DNA from: Selenomonadaceae bacterium
GTDB lineage: Bacteria > Bacillota > Negativicutes > Selenomonadales > Selenomonadaceae
NCBI GenBank assembly: GCA_017614505.1
Contig: JAGABT010000019.1
Coordinates: forward strand, 1 to 64,000
Direction of reading: 5' to 3'
DNA: 64,000 bases
The notes beneath the pieces were generated by a model. The model was given only the letters and a program-made list of their open reading frames with translations, searched no databases and was not told where the DNA came from. The translations under genes and the position numbers were made by a program. Each line of letters begins with the position of its first letter. Position 1 is the first letter of the stretch. Positions 45,257 through 54,414 of the stretch are shown here, one piece after another.

Positions 45257-46252
45257 ATGCGCATGGGAATTTTGGGCTCTGGAATGATTGTGCAGGATTT
45301 GCTGACGACAATCGACCGGCTCAACCTTGAGTACACGGCAATTCTCGGCACGGAGCGTTCGCGGGAACACGTCGAAGGGCTTGCGTCGAAGTACGGCTTG
45401 CAGAAAACTTACTACGACTACGACGAGCTGCTTGCCGATGAAAATCTTGACACGATTTACGTCGCGCTGCCGAATTTCCTGCATTATCCTTTCGCGAAAA
45501 AGGCACTGCTCGCCGACAAAAACGTTATCGTCGAAAAGCCAGTTGTCACCAACTACGAAGAGTTCACCGACTTGAAGTCTATCGCCGACGCGCGCGGCAA
45601 AATTCTCCTCGAAGCAATGACTGTTCACTACCTGCCAGCTTACCTCAGCATTCGCGCGGATTTGGCAAAGCTCGGCGATATTAAAATTGTCAGCATGAAC
45701 TACAGCCAGTATTCCAGCCGCTACGACAAATTCAAAGCCGGTGAAATTCTGCCCGCCTTCGACCCCAAAAAAGCCGGCGGCGCGCTCATGGACATTAACG
45801 TTTACAATCTGCACTTCGTGATTGGACTTTTCGGCGCGCCCAAATCTTTCAGCTACAGCGCGAATATCGAGCGCGGAATTGATACCAGCGGCGTTATGGT
45901 GCTTGACTACGGCAACTTTAAGGCTGTCTGCGTCGGCGCGAAAGACTGTCAGGCGCCAACTTTTTCCACGATTCAGGGCGACAAGGGCAATATCGTCATT
46001 CAAATTCCGACGAACAGAATCAGCGAATATTCGATAGCGTTCAGCGCCGGAAATTACAGCGAGACCGAGCGCGAAGTTAAAAATTTCGACGACGGCGCGC
46101 ACCGCATGATTCACGAGTTCAAAACTTTCATCGACATTATCGACGGCAAAGATTTCGCCCGCGCGAACAAACTGCTTGAAACCAGCGGGATTGTCTCGAA
46201 GATTCTGCATGAAGGGCGCGAGCAGGTCGGTATCAAATTTGCGAACGATTGA
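45257..46252 (+). CDS. Gfo/Idh/MocA-family oxidoreductase (1)
   Basis: A 331-residue NAD(P)-dependent sugar or polyol dehydrogenase. Rossmann start GILGSGMIVQDLL, catalytic EKPVV and a C-terminal beta sheet domain. EAMTVHYLPAY is near the usual active-site region. ATG at 45257 after GGGAGTG. The second paralogue follows after 15 bases. Substrate unknown. Confidence 0.85.
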   Translation: MRMGILGSGMIVQDLLTTIDRLNLEYTAILGTERSREHVEGLASKYGLQKTYYDYDELLADENLDTIYVALPNFLHYPFAKKALLADKNVIVEKPVVTNYEEFTDLKSIADARGKILLEAMTVHYLPAYLSIRADLAKLGDIKIVSMNYSQYSSRYDKFKAGEILPAFDPKKAGGALMDINVYNLHFVIGLFGAPKSFSYSANIERGIDTSGVMVLDYGNFKAVCVGAKDCQAPTFSTIQGDKGNIVIQIPTNRISEYSIAFSAGNYSETEREVKNFDDGAHRMIHEFKTFIDIIDGKDFARANKLLETSGIVSKILHEGREQVGIKFAND

Positions 46253-46267
46253 TTTGGAGGGATTCTC

Positions 46268-47302
46268 ATGTTGGACGGAAAAATAGTTATCGCCTACATT
46301 GGCAACGGCAAGAGCACTAACCGCTATCACCTGCCCTATTCGCTCAATCGCCCCGATAAAATCAAAGTCAAGTACATTTACCAGCGCACGCTCCGTCCCA
46401 GTCCGTGGGCGGCAATTCCAGGCGTTGAGTACACCGATAACCTTGACAAAATTTTGAGCGACCCCGAAGTCGACGTGGTTGAAGTCAACACGCCCAGCGA
46501 GGCGCATTATTCCAGCGCGAAAAAAGTTTTGGAGGCGGGTAAAAACTGCGTCGTCGAAAAACCTTTCTGCACGAGCGTGGCTGACGCGGCGGATTTGTTT
46601 GCAACGGCTAAGGCGAAGGGCGTTATCGTTCAGTGCTACCAGAACCGCCGCTTCGACAGCGACTTTCTTACTGTGCAAAAAGTTATCGAGTCCGGAAGGC
46701 TCGGCAAAATTTTTGAAGTCTGCATGCACTACGACTACTACCGCGCCGCTACGCCCGAAGGCGAAAAGACCTACAACCGCGACCACGCGTTCATTTATAC
46801 GCACGCCTGCCATACCGTCGACCAGGTTGTTTCGTATTTCGGTGAGCCGAAGGAAGTCCGCTCCGACGTGCGCCAGCTCCTCGGCGAAGGCAGAATGAAT
46901 GACTACTTCGACCTTGACTTTTTCTACGACGGCTTGAAAGTTACTGTGCAGTCCAGCTATTTCCGCGCGAAAATTCGTCCGAGCTTTGAAGTTTACGGCT
47001 TGCGCGGTACGTTCGTCAAGGCTGAACAGGACAGGCAGGAGGCTGATTTGAAAAAATTTTATCTGCCCGCCGGTCACGCGGATTTCGGTCTCGACGCGCC
47101 GGAAAATTACGGCACGATTATTTACTACGATGATGCCGGAAATTACCACGAGGAAAAAGTTCCCAGCGAGCGCGGCGATTACGCCAGATTCTACGACGCG
47201 CTGTACGAAACGATTGTCAACGGCAAGCCCCAGCTTGTGACTGAGGCTCAGACTATGGCGCAGATGAAAATTCTTGAGGAGGCTGGGAAAAATCTCCGCT
47301 GA
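46268..47302 (+). CDS. Gfo/Idh/MocA-family oxidoreductase (2)
   Basis: A 344-residue paralogue type with Rossmann start VIAYIGNGKSTNRYHLP, EKPFCTS and the active-site-like FIYTHACHTVDQVVSYFG. It resembles the YdgJ/YhhX subgroup more than gene 1 does. ATG at 46268 after TTGGAGGG. It probably acts with gene 1 on a sugar derivative. Confidence 0.85.
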   Translation: MLDGKIVIAYIGNGKSTNRYHLPYSLNRPDKIKVKYIYQRTLRPSPWAAIPGVEYTDNLDKILSDPEVDVVEVNTPSEAHYSSAKKVLEAGKNCVVEKPFCTSVADAADLFATAKAKGVIVQCYQNRRFDSDFLTVQKVIESGRLGKIFEVCMHYDYYRAATPEGEKTYNRDHAFIYTHACHTVDQVVSYFGEPKEVRSDVRQLLGEGRMNDYFDLDFFYDGLKVTVQSSYFRAKIRPSFEVYGLRGTFVKAEQDRQEADLKKFYLPAGHADFGLDAPENYGTIIYYDDAGNYHEEKVPSERGDYARFYDALYETIVNGKPQLVTEAQTMAQMKILEEAGKNLR

Positions 47303-47329
47303 ATTTCCTGAAAATTTTTCAACCCTTCC

Positions 47330-47358
47330 TTGACTGCTTGAATTTTAATTAGTAAAAT
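47330..47358 (+). promoter_or_regulatory. Internal promoter before the YczE-like gene
   Basis: TTGACT (47330-47335), 17-base spacer, TAAAAT (47353-47358), 31 bases before the ATG. Confidence 0.7.
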
Positions 47359-47388
47359 TTAGAAAAATGATGGAAGGCGGAATTTTTT

Positions 47389-48039
47389 ATGGGATTTGTT
47401 CAACGTCTCAAGAAGGACAAACTACTTCAGCGGCGGCTATTTTTCATACTGCTGGCACACGTCATTATCGCTCTGGCGGTAAATTTAATGCGAATCGCGC
47501 TTTTCGGCAACGACCCGTTTTCGTGTATGCAGCTGGGCTTCAGCAAATTTTTCAACGCCAGCTACGGCACCTGCGTGATTGTTTTCAACCTGATTGCGAT
47601 TATCCCGATTTTCATAATCGACCGCAGCTACATTCAAATCGGCACGCTGATTAACATGTTCCTGTTCGGGCTAATCGTCGACGTGTGGTACATGGTTATT
47701 GCGCTGGTTTATCCCGACTTTGGCTACATTACGCTGTTGCCGCGAATTATCTGTCTGATTCTCGGCGTGATTATCTGCTGCTTCGGCGCCTCGATGTACA
47801 TGGTGACGAATCTGGGCATGGGACCTTACGACGCGATTGGCTGGATTATTGAGAAGCTCACGAAGAAAAAAGTTCCATTCAAATATGCTCGTATGGCGCT
47901 TGACGGCACGGCGACCCTCGTAGGTTTCCTCTTCGGCAGTATCGTCGGTATCGGCACGCTGATTATGGCGCTCGGAACTGGTCCGCTGATTATGTTCTTC
48001 ACGGATAACATTAACAAACAGCTGGTTTACGGCGGCTGA
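47389..48039 (+). CDS. YczE/YitT-like membrane protein
   Basis: A 216-residue protein with about five membrane helices. Characteristic features are the paired NLGMGPYDAIGWIIE-type segment and the similar early region GNDPFSCMQLGFSK. The YczE family has no firmly known substrate. ATG at 47389 follows GGAAGGCGG. It is in the carbohydrate cluster but has its own promoter. Confidence 0.78.
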   Translation: MGFVQRLKKDKLLQRRLFFILLAHVIIALAVNLMRIALFGNDPFSCMQLGFSKFFNASYGTCVIVFNLIAIIPIFIIDRSYIQIGTLINMFLFGLIVDVWYMVIALVYPDFGYITLLPRIICLILGVIICCFGASMYMVTNLGMGPYDAIGWIIEKLTKKKVPFKYARMALDGTATLVGFLFGSIVGIGTLIMALGTGPLIMFFTDNINKQLVYGG

Positions 48040-48060
48040 AATTTTTGAGGAGAGTTTAAC

Positions 48061-48417
48061 ATGAGTCCGAAAGTTGCTAAGGCTGTCGAGTACATGAATG
48101 GTCCGTACAGCTGCTCGCAGGCGGTTATGTGCGCGTTCTGCGACGAAGCCGGTATGAGCCACGACGAGGCGGCGAAATTCGCGGCGCCCTATTCCGGCGG
48201 CAGAGCGGTAAAATGCGGCGCGCTTTACGCCGGTGAACTGGTCCTGAAGGCGAAGTACGGCGAAGATACCCCGCTCGTCGAAGAAATTGACAAAAAATTC
48301 CAGGATAAGGTCGGCGCAATGAACTGCCGCGAAATTCGCAGTAAGCGCCTCCGCCCGTGCGTCGGCTGCGTCGAAGATGCCGCCACGATTCTGGAAAATA
48401 TGATTCAGACGCACTGA
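48061..48417 (+). CDS. C_GCAxxG_C_C family redox protein
   Basis: A 118-residue small protein with the family Cys set: YSCSQAVMCAFC, KCGALYAGE, MNCREI and CVGCVEDAA. The second Gly-Cys-Ala motif is KCGAL here. Family members may bind metal or be redox carriers; the function is not settled. 21 bases after the YczE-like gene. Confidence 0.85.
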   Translation: MSPKVAKAVEYMNGPYSCSQAVMCAFCDEAGMSHDEAAKFAAPYSGGRAVKCGALYAGELVLKAKYGEDTPLVEEIDKKFQDKVGAMNCREIRSKRLRPCVGCVEDAATILENMIQTH

Positions 48418-48460
48418 GCCGATAAATAATTTTTTACCTCCGAAGTTGCGGAAATTTTTC

Positions 48461-48489
48461 TTGACGGTAACCGCACGAATTGATAAACT
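48461..48489 (+). promoter_or_regulatory. Promoter of the DUF1593 gene
   Basis: TTGACG (48461-48466), 17-base spacer, TAAACT (48484-48489), 35 bases before the ATG. Confidence 0.75.
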
Positions 48490-48523
48490 GTCAACAAATC
48501 CGCAAACTTTGGAGGTGTTTTTT

Positions 48524-50074
48524 ATGCGAAAATCCGCCCTTGCGCTGGGACTTGCCGCCGCCGGAATTTTCAACGTGGCGAGCGCTGCAACGGTCTACGA
48601 TACCCTTCCGCGAACCGTTATCACCACCGACGGCGAAGTCGACGACATGAACTCGGTGATTCGCGCGCTTTTGTACTCCAACGAAATGGACATTGCCGGC
48701 ATTGTCATTACCAGCTCGGTTTACCACTACGCGGGCGACCCCGCCGCCGGTATCGCGCCTTTCCGCTGGACTGGTACAAACTGGGTTTACAAATTCCTCA
48801 ACGATTACGAAAAAGTTTACCCCAACCTCGTCAAGCACGACGGCAATTATCGTCCGGCGAGTTACTACCGCGCCCGCACGCACATTGGCAATATCACGAA
48901 CGTCGGCGAAATGGACAGAATTACGGATGGCTCCGAATTTCTGAAGCAGCTTTTCCTTGACGACGACCCGCGCGTTTTGTACGTGCAGACGTGGGGCGGA
49001 ACTAATACCACGGCGCGCGCGCTGAAGTCTATCGAGGATGAGTACAGCAATACGCCGCAATGGAACGCGATTCGCCAGAAGCTCCAGAAAAAACTTTTCC
49101 TGTACATAATTCTTGACCAGGACGACAGCTACAACAATTACATTGCAAGGAACTGGTCGAATCTGACGGTTGTCAACGACCGCTGCGATTTCTGGCACTT
49201 CGCCTACGCGTGGCAGTTGCACGAAAACGATGTCAACACGGCTCTGCACGCGTCGTGGAATATCGACAATCTTTTGAACAAGGGCGCGCTGATGGATAAT
49301 TACGCGCTTATGGGCGACGGGCGCTGGATTGACGGCGAACTTCCAGAGGAACAGCGCGGCGTCGGCTACATTGAGCGCAACCCCAGCTATGACCAGTACG
49401 ATTTCATTTCCGAGGGCGATTCGCCGTCGTTCCTGTACCTCGCGCAGAACGGCTTGCGCAGTTACGAAAATCCGAGCTACGGCGGCTGGGGCGGACGTTT
49501 CGGCGCATTCAGCGGCAACCGTGCGATTAATGACGCCCTCGATTACAATCCCGTCAACAATCGATTCGAGTCGGTCTATTCGCTGTCGCGCTGGTTCGAC
49601 GATATGCAAAACGATTTCGCCGCCCGCGCTGACTGGTGCGTCGCCGACGAATACTGGAAGGCAAATCACGCGCCGAGCGTTTTCATTCAGGAAGGCAACA
49701 GCATTTTCGCCAGCGCCGGTGAAACTGTCATGCTCCACGCCGTTGCTCAGGACCCAGACGGCGACAATATTTTCTACCGCTGGTGGAGATACTTCGAGGC
49801 GGATACCTATCAGGACGATAGGCGCGTTAAGCCCGCCATGCAGAGGGAATTTTTCCCAGGCACCACCGATTTTGTCATGAATTTCACGCGCGAACTGCTC
49901 CCTGGCGAAATTCTTGACTCAATCATACTCAAAGGCGTCAATACGCCCACGCTCACTTTCACCGTGCCGGCGGACGCTGAACGCGGCGACACGATTCACA
50001 TAATTTGCGAAGTGCAGGACGACGGCAACCATACGCTCAAATCCTATCAGCGCGTGATTGTCAATGTCAGATAA
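48524..50074 (+). CDS. Exported DUF1593 / nucleoside-hydrolase-like protein
   Basis: A 516-residue secreted protein (signal to about GIFNVASA). Its catalytic-like domain begins VITTDGEVDDMNSVIRALLY, resembling the Asp cluster of nucleoside hydrolases. A C-terminal Ig-like beta domain (FASAGETVMLHAVAQDPDGDN) ends in VIVNVR. DUF1593 proteins are linked to polysaccharide or glycoside breakdown. ATG at 48524 after GGAGGTG. Directly followed by the dehydrogenase. Confidence 0.82.
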   Translation: MRKSALALGLAAAGIFNVASAATVYDTLPRTVITTDGEVDDMNSVIRALLYSNEMDIAGIVITSSVYHYAGDPAAGIAPFRWTGTNWVYKFLNDYEKVYPNLVKHDGNYRPASYYRARTHIGNITNVGEMDRITDGSEFLKQLFLDDDPRVLYVQTWGGTNTTARALKSIEDEYSNTPQWNAIRQKLQKKLFLYIILDQDDSYNNYIARNWSNLTVVNDRCDFWHFAYAWQLHENDVNTALHASWNIDNLLNKGALMDNYALMGDGRWIDGELPEEQRGVGYIERNPSYDQYDFISEGDSPSFLYLAQNGLRSYENPSYGGWGGRFGAFSGNRAINDALDYNPVNNRFESVYSLSRWFDDMQNDFAARADWCVADEYWKANHAPSVFIQEGNSIFASAGETVMLHAVAQDPDGDNIFYRWWRYFEADTYQDDRRVKPAMQREFFPGTTDFVMNFTRELLPGEILDSIILKGVNTPTLTFTVPADAERGDTIHIICEVQDDGNHTLKSYQRVIVNVR

Positions 50075-50089
50075 ATTGGAGGCGATTCT

Positions 50090-51106
50090 ATGAAGGCAGC
50101 GGTTTACCACGGGAAAAATGATATTCGCGTCGAAGACGTTCCAGTTCGAGAAATTTGCGACGACGAAGTTTTGATTCGCGTTGCGTACTGCGGCGTTTGC
50201 GGCACGGACGTTCACATTTACAACGCGGAGGGCGGCGCGTTCGCCGTAACTCCTCCGCTGATTCCAGGTCACGAATTTTCCGGCATAGTTGAGAAAATTG
50301 GCGCTGGTGTTAAAAATGTGCAGGTGGGCGACCACGTGAGCGGCGACCCCAACATTATGTGCGGCAAGTGCTATTTCTGCCGCAACAAGATGGAGCATTT
50401 CTGCACGAATAACATTGGCGTCGGCACGACGGTTGACGGCGGCTTTGCGGAATACGTCGCCATGAAAGCCAGCCACGTTTTCGCCGTTCCCAAAAATGTT
50501 GACCTGCTTTACGCGGCGATGAGCGAGCCGGTTTCCTGCTGCGTCCACGGCATTGACCTTTGCAACATTAAGGCTGGCGATACCGTGCTGGTTATGGGCG
50601 GCGGACCAATCGGTATGATAGCAGTTCAGCTGGCGAAAATTTCCGGCGCGGCGAAAGTTATCCTGTCCGAGCCTGTTGAAGAAAAACGCGCGCTGGCGCT
50701 GAAACTCGGCGCGGATTTGACAGTCAATCCAATCGAACAGAATCTTGACGAATTTCTGGCGGGCGTCACGCGCAACGTGAACTGCGTCATTGAATGCGTA
50801 GGCAACACCCGCACTCAGGAAGATGCGATACGCGTCGCTGGCAAGGGCGCCACGGTTATGTTTTTCGGTCTCGTTGGTCCTGACGCTGAAATTAAAATCA
50901 AGCCGGACGTGATTTTCAAAAAGGAACTGCACGTAACCTCGTCGTTTATCAATCCGTACACGTTCTATCGCGCGGTTGAGCTGATAGCGAGCGGCAGACT
51001 GAATTTCGACGGAATTATTACAAACGTCGTCCCGCTGGAGGAACTGCCGGAAGTTTTGAGCAATCCAGAATACCGGCGCAAAGGAAAGGTCGTTGTAAAA
51101 CTTTAA
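50090..51106 (+). CDS. Zinc-dependent medium-chain alcohol/polyol dehydrogenase
   Basis: A 338-residue MDR enzyme like sorbitol or threonine dehydrogenases. Zinc ligands in CGVCGTD and GHEFSG, structural-zinc Cys set CGKCYFCRNKMEHFC, Rossmann MGGGPIGM. Close behind the DUF1593 gene (15 bases), so likely in one transcript. Substrate: a polyol or sugar alcohol, by inference. The stop overlaps the HNH remnant by one base. Confidence 0.88.
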   Translation: MKAAVYHGKNDIRVEDVPVREICDDEVLIRVAYCGVCGTDVHIYNAEGGAFAVTPPLIPGHEFSGIVEKIGAGVKNVQVGDHVSGDPNIMCGKCYFCRNKMEHFCTNNIGVGTTVDGGFAEYVAMKASHVFAVPKNVDLLYAAMSEPVSCCVHGIDLCNIKAGDTVLVMGGGPIGMIAVQLAKISGAAKVILSEPVEEKRALALKLGADLTVNPIEQNLDEFLAGVTRNVNCVIECVGNTRTQEDAIRVAGKGATVMFFGLVGPDAEIKIKPDVIFKKELHVTSSFINPYTFYRAVELIASGRLNFDGIITNVVPLEELPEVLSNPEYRRKGKVVVKL

Positions 51107-51527
51107 TGGCGAAAATGAAACCCTGGGTTGCGGCGCGATATGAAAAAGCCAAACTAGCGCATGACGCGCTTATGAAATGCTATCCGTTTGATTTGAAAAA
51201 TATCGCCGACGAGATTTGGAAAGATATCCTGATGGCAAGCCGGAAATTAATCACGAAGACGGCTGCAAAATGAATAATCACGTCAGCAATTTAAAATGGG
51301 TTACTGGTCTCGAAAATAAGCGGCATTCTGTAAAAATGGGCTTGCACAGAGCGGGTTCAAAATTTCGGGACGCCAAACTCACCGATGAACAGGTTCGATA
51401 TATTCGCAGAGTCTATAAGCCGCGCGACAAAGAATTTGGCGGAGTAGCGCTCGCTAAAAAATTCAATATGAGTTTTTCGAGTATGATGAGAGTAATTCAT
51501 CGAAAATCCTATAGAAATGTCGATTAG
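51106..51527 (+). pseudogene. HNH homing-endonuclease-like gene with an internal deletion
   Basis: The first 36 codons (51106 on) give KPWVAARYEKAKLAH and NIADEIWKDI, the start of a family of phage- or intron-like HNH proteins. The frame then shifts. The next frame, to 51527, gives PDGKPEINHEDGCKMNNHV, SNLKWVTGLENKRH and a helix-turn-helix-like tail (GVALAKKFNMSFSSMMRVI). About 70 residues including the NUMOD4 core seem deleted at about 51227. The first piece ends at TGA 51273, so no full protein can form; the second piece could be made from a TTG at 51216. Confidence 0.8.
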
Positions 51528-51540
51528 ATTGGAGATACTA

Positions 51541-52992
51541 ATGGCAAAATTTTTGATGTTTCAAGGCACCGCGTCGCACGTCGGAAAAAGCATTCTGACA
51601 ACGGCGCTGTGCCGAATTTTTTTTCGTGAAGGCTTGCGCGTGGCGCCATTCAAAAGTCAGAACATGGCTCTCAACTCTTTCGTGACGGCGGACGGTCTGG
51701 AAATGGGCAGGGCTCAGGTCGCGCAGGCTGAGGCGGCAAATTTAGCGCCGCGCGTCGAAATGAACCCAGTGCTTTTAAAACCGACGGGCAATCAGACTTC
51801 GCAGGTGATAATCAACGGCAAGCCGGTCGGCGTCATGAGCGCGGCTGAATATCACGGCGGCTATTCGCTCAAGGCGTTCGACGCGGTTAAATCTGCGCTG
51901 GCGAAACTCTCCGCCGAGTTCGACGTGATTGTTATCGAAGGCGCCGGTTCGCCCGCCGAAGTCAACCTCAAAGCCAACGACATTGTGAACATGCGCGTCG
52001 CAAAATATCTCAACGCGCCGGTGATTCTGGTTGCGGACATAGACCGTGGCGGCGCGCTGGCGGCAGTTGTAGGCACGCTCGAACTTCTCGACGATGACGA
52101 GCGCGATTTAGTCAAGGGCATTGTCATTAACAAATTTCGCGGCGACGTGAAACTTTTTCTGCCAGCCGTCGACTTTCTCGAAGCCAAAACCGGCAAGCCC
52201 GTGCTGGGCGTCCTGCCGTATATCGACCGCCTCGGCATTGACGACGAAGATTCGGTTTCGCTCGACGATAAGACTGCGACCGGCGGCGAGATTAACATTG
52301 GCGTGATTCGGCTCAACAAGCTTTCCAACTTCACGGATTTCGACAGCCTTGCCGGTGAGCCGGACGTGAATCTTTTCTACGCGAAAACGCCCGCCGAGCT
52401 TGACGCCGCCGATTTGATTATCATTCCAGGCAGCAAGAATACTTCCGAAGATTTGCTCTGGCTCCGCGAAAATAATTTCGTCGCGCAGATTTTGAGCAAG
52501 CCGGTTATTGGAATTTGCGGCGGCTTTCAAATGCTTGGACGGAAAATCTTCGACACTGCGCGAACCGAATCTTCCCACGTCGAACTTGACGGCTTGAATC
52601 TCCTGCCGCTTGAAACTACTTTTGCCGCCGAAAAGTTCACTAAGCAGGTTACTCTTGACGCGGTAGATTTTGAGTTCCTCGGCAGCCGCATTCACGCGGA
52701 AAATCTCGAAGGCTACGAAATTCACGCCGGAGTTACCAATATCGCTGAAAAAATTATTGCCGCCGGAAATGTTTTTGGCACATACGTCCACGGGATTTTC
52801 GACAATGACAGTTTCCGCCGCCAGATTGTCAACGCCGTCCGCCGCAAAAAAAATCTGCCGCCGCTTGAAGTTACTCGCAACCTTCGCGCTGAACGGCAGA
52901 AAAATTACGAACGACTCGCCAGAATCGTCCGCGAAAATCTCAATATGGAATTGCTCAGAAAAATTATGTCAGCGCGTCAGCCTCGGAACTAA
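51541..52992 (+). CDS. cobQ: Cobyric acid synthase
   Basis: A 483-residue glutamine-dependent amidase of corrin side chains. N-terminal MinD-like ATPase ([24 protein letters not shown]). C-terminal class I amidotransferase with Cys in [10 protein letters not shown] and His near [13 protein letters not shown] at 51541 after GGAGATACTA. The 3' end overlaps sstT by 24 bases. Confidence 0.95.
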   Translation: MAKFLMFQGTASHVGKSILTTALCRIFFREGLRVAPFKSQNMALNSFVTADGLEMGRAQVAQAEAANLAPRVEMNPVLLKPTGNQTSQVIINGKPVGVMSAAEYHGGYSLKAFDAVKSALAKLSAEFDVIVIEGAGSPAEVNLKANDIVNMRVAKYLNAPVILVADIDRGGALAAVVGTLELLDDDERDLVKGIVINKFRGDVKLFLPAVDFLEAKTGKPVLGVLPYIDRLGIDDEDSVSLDDKTATGGEINIGVIRLNKLSNFTDFDSLAGEPDVNLFYAKTPAELDAADLIIIPGSKNTSEDLLWLRENNFVAQILSKPVIGICGGFQMLGRKIFDTARTESSHVELDGLNLLPLETTFAAEKFTKQVTLDAVDFEFLGSRIHAENLEGYEIHAGVTNIAEKIIAAGNVFGTYVHGIFDNDSFRRQIVNAVRRKKNLPPLEVTRNLRAERQKNYERLARIVRENLNMELLRKIMSARQPRN

Positions 52993-54210
52993 ATCTTCCG
53001 CCTTCAAATTCGTGCGCTGTGAAAATTCCGCCGTCGCCGTGAACAGCACGTCGCTCGAAGAATTTAACGCCGTTTCGCACGAATCCTGCAGCACGCCGAT
53101 TATAAATCCTACGCCGACAACCTGCATCGAAATATCGCTTGAAATTCCGAAGCTCGAACAGGCAACAGGTATCAGCAGCAGCGAGCCGCCCGCTACGCCC
53201 GACGCTCCGCACGCGCCAACCGTCGCAATTATGCAAAGCAAAAGCGCCGTCGGCATGTCTACCGAAATTCCCAGCGTGTGCGCCGTCGCAAGGCTCAGCA
53301 CTGCGATTGTTATCGACGCGCCCGCCATGTTTATCGTTGCGCCCAGCGGTATCGATACCGAGTAAATGTTTTCGTCCAGCCGCAAGCGCTTGCAAAGGCT
53401 CATGTTCACTGGAATATTCGCCGCCGAACTGCGCGTGAAAAATGCGTACAATCCGCTTTCCCTGAGCGTCGCCCAAACCAGCGGGTACGGATTCATTCTC
53501 AGCTTGAACCAGACAATCAGCGGATTCATGATAAGCGCCACGCTGAAAAATGCGCCCAGCAATACCGCCAGCAGTTTCGCGTAGCCTAAAAGCGCGTCGA
53601 CGCCGGAAGTTCCTATCGCGTCTGCTACCAGCCCCATGATTCCGAACGGCGCAAATCTGATAACCCACTGCACGACCTGCGTGACTGCCTTCGCCAAATC
53701 CGAAATTACTGCGTGAACTTCGTCGCCGCACTGCCGCAGCGCCAGACCCATGATTACGCCCCACGCCAAAATTCCTATGTAATTCGCGTTCGTCAGCGCG
53801 TGAATTGGGTTGTCCACCACGTTCATTATGACGTTTTGCAGAACTTCCACGATTCCCGAAGGCGGCGTGATTGTCGAGCCCTCCGTCTGCAGATTCAGCG
53901 TCGTCGGGAATAAAAATGACGCCGTGACCGCCACCAGCGACGCGCAGAATGTGCCTATCACGTACAGCTGGATTATCGGCTTCATTGACGAGCTCGACTC
54001 GGATTTCTGCGACAGCGCGTTCATGACCAGCACGAAGACCAGAATCGGCGCCACGCCCTTCAGCGCGTTCACGAACAGCTTGCCGAATACCGCTATGACT
54101 GGAATGACGAAAGGCACGAATAACGCTAAGACAATTCCAACGACCAGACCTATCGCGATTAGCTTTATCAGCGCCGTTTCGCGGTAAGCCCTCCCCATTT
54201 TCGATAACAT
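52969..54210 (-). CDS. sstT: Sodium/serine-threonine symporter
   Basis: A 413-residue SstT (DAACS family). [19 protein letters not shown] at the start, the reentrant [15 protein letters not shown], and [22 protein letters not shown]. It imports serine and threonine with sodium. ATG at 54210 after GGAGGGTG. Single gene. Confidence 0.93.
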   Translation of the reverse strand: MLSKMGRAYRETALIKLIAIGLVVGIVLALFVPFVIPVIAVFGKLFVNALKGVAPILVFVLVMNALSQKSESSSSMKPIIQLYVIGTFCASLVAVTASFLFPTTLNLQTEGSTITPPSGIVEVLQNVIMNVVDNPIHALTNANYIGILAWGVIMGLALRQCGDEVHAVISDLAKAVTQVVQWVIRFAPFGIMGLVADAIGTSGVDALLGYAKLLAVLLGAFFSVALIMNPLIVWFKLRMNPYPLVWATLRESGLYAFFTRSSAANIPVNMSLCKRLRLDENIYSVSIPLGATINMAGASITIAVLSLATAHTLGISVDMPTALLLCIIATVGACGASGVAGGSLLLIPVACSSFGISSDISMQVVGVGFIIGVLQDSCETALNSSSDVLFTATAEFSQRTNLKAEDLVPRLTR

Positions 54211-54263
54211 TGAACACCCTCCAAAAAATTTCTCGCGCAGGATTATACCACGCGCCGCCCGCG

Positions 54264-54292
54264 TTGACAAACAAAGTTTCAGCCGCTATCAT
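54264..54292 (+). promoter_or_regulatory. Promoter of the leader peptide and ABC-F-like gene
   Basis: TTGACA (54264-54269), 17-base spacer, TATCAT (54287-54292). Divergent from sstT. Confidence 0.8.
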
Positions 54293-54311
54293 TTCGGCGG
54301 AGGTGATTGGC

Positions 54312-54389
54312 TTGCGAAAAATATTAGCCGCATTTCTCGCGGCAGCAATTTTATTTTTAGACAAGCCCTGCACGAAATGCAGTCCGTGA
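54312..54389 (+). CDS. 25-residue leader-like peptide with CxxC
   Basis: A frame of 26 codons starts with TTG at 54312, with GGAGGTGATTGGC just upstream. It encodes a basic-hydrophobic start (MRKILAAFLAAAILFL) and ends PCTKCSP. It lies between a good promoter and the ABC-F-like gene (25 bases on). It could be a tiny membrane peptide or a leader whose translation affects the next gene. No homologue recognised. Confidence 0.5.
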   Translation: MRKILAAFLAAAILFLDKPCTKCSP

Positions 54390-54414
54390 TTTTACTTTAG
54401 AAAGAAGCGATACC

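Noticed and set aside
45089..47149. A 686-codon minus-strand frame opposite the two dehydrogenase genes
   Set aside because: Both dehydrogenases carry recognisable motifs on the plus strand; the opposite frame is a codon-bias shadow.
48491..49738. A 415-codon minus-strand frame opposite the DUF1593 gene
   Set aside because: Valine/alanine-rich shadow; the plus-strand gene has a signal peptide, promoter and ribosome site.
51541..52992. A cobalamin riboswitch before cobQ or cobU
   Set aside because: No B12-box or characteristic structure is visible; cobQ follows the HNH remnant and cobU is inside an operon.
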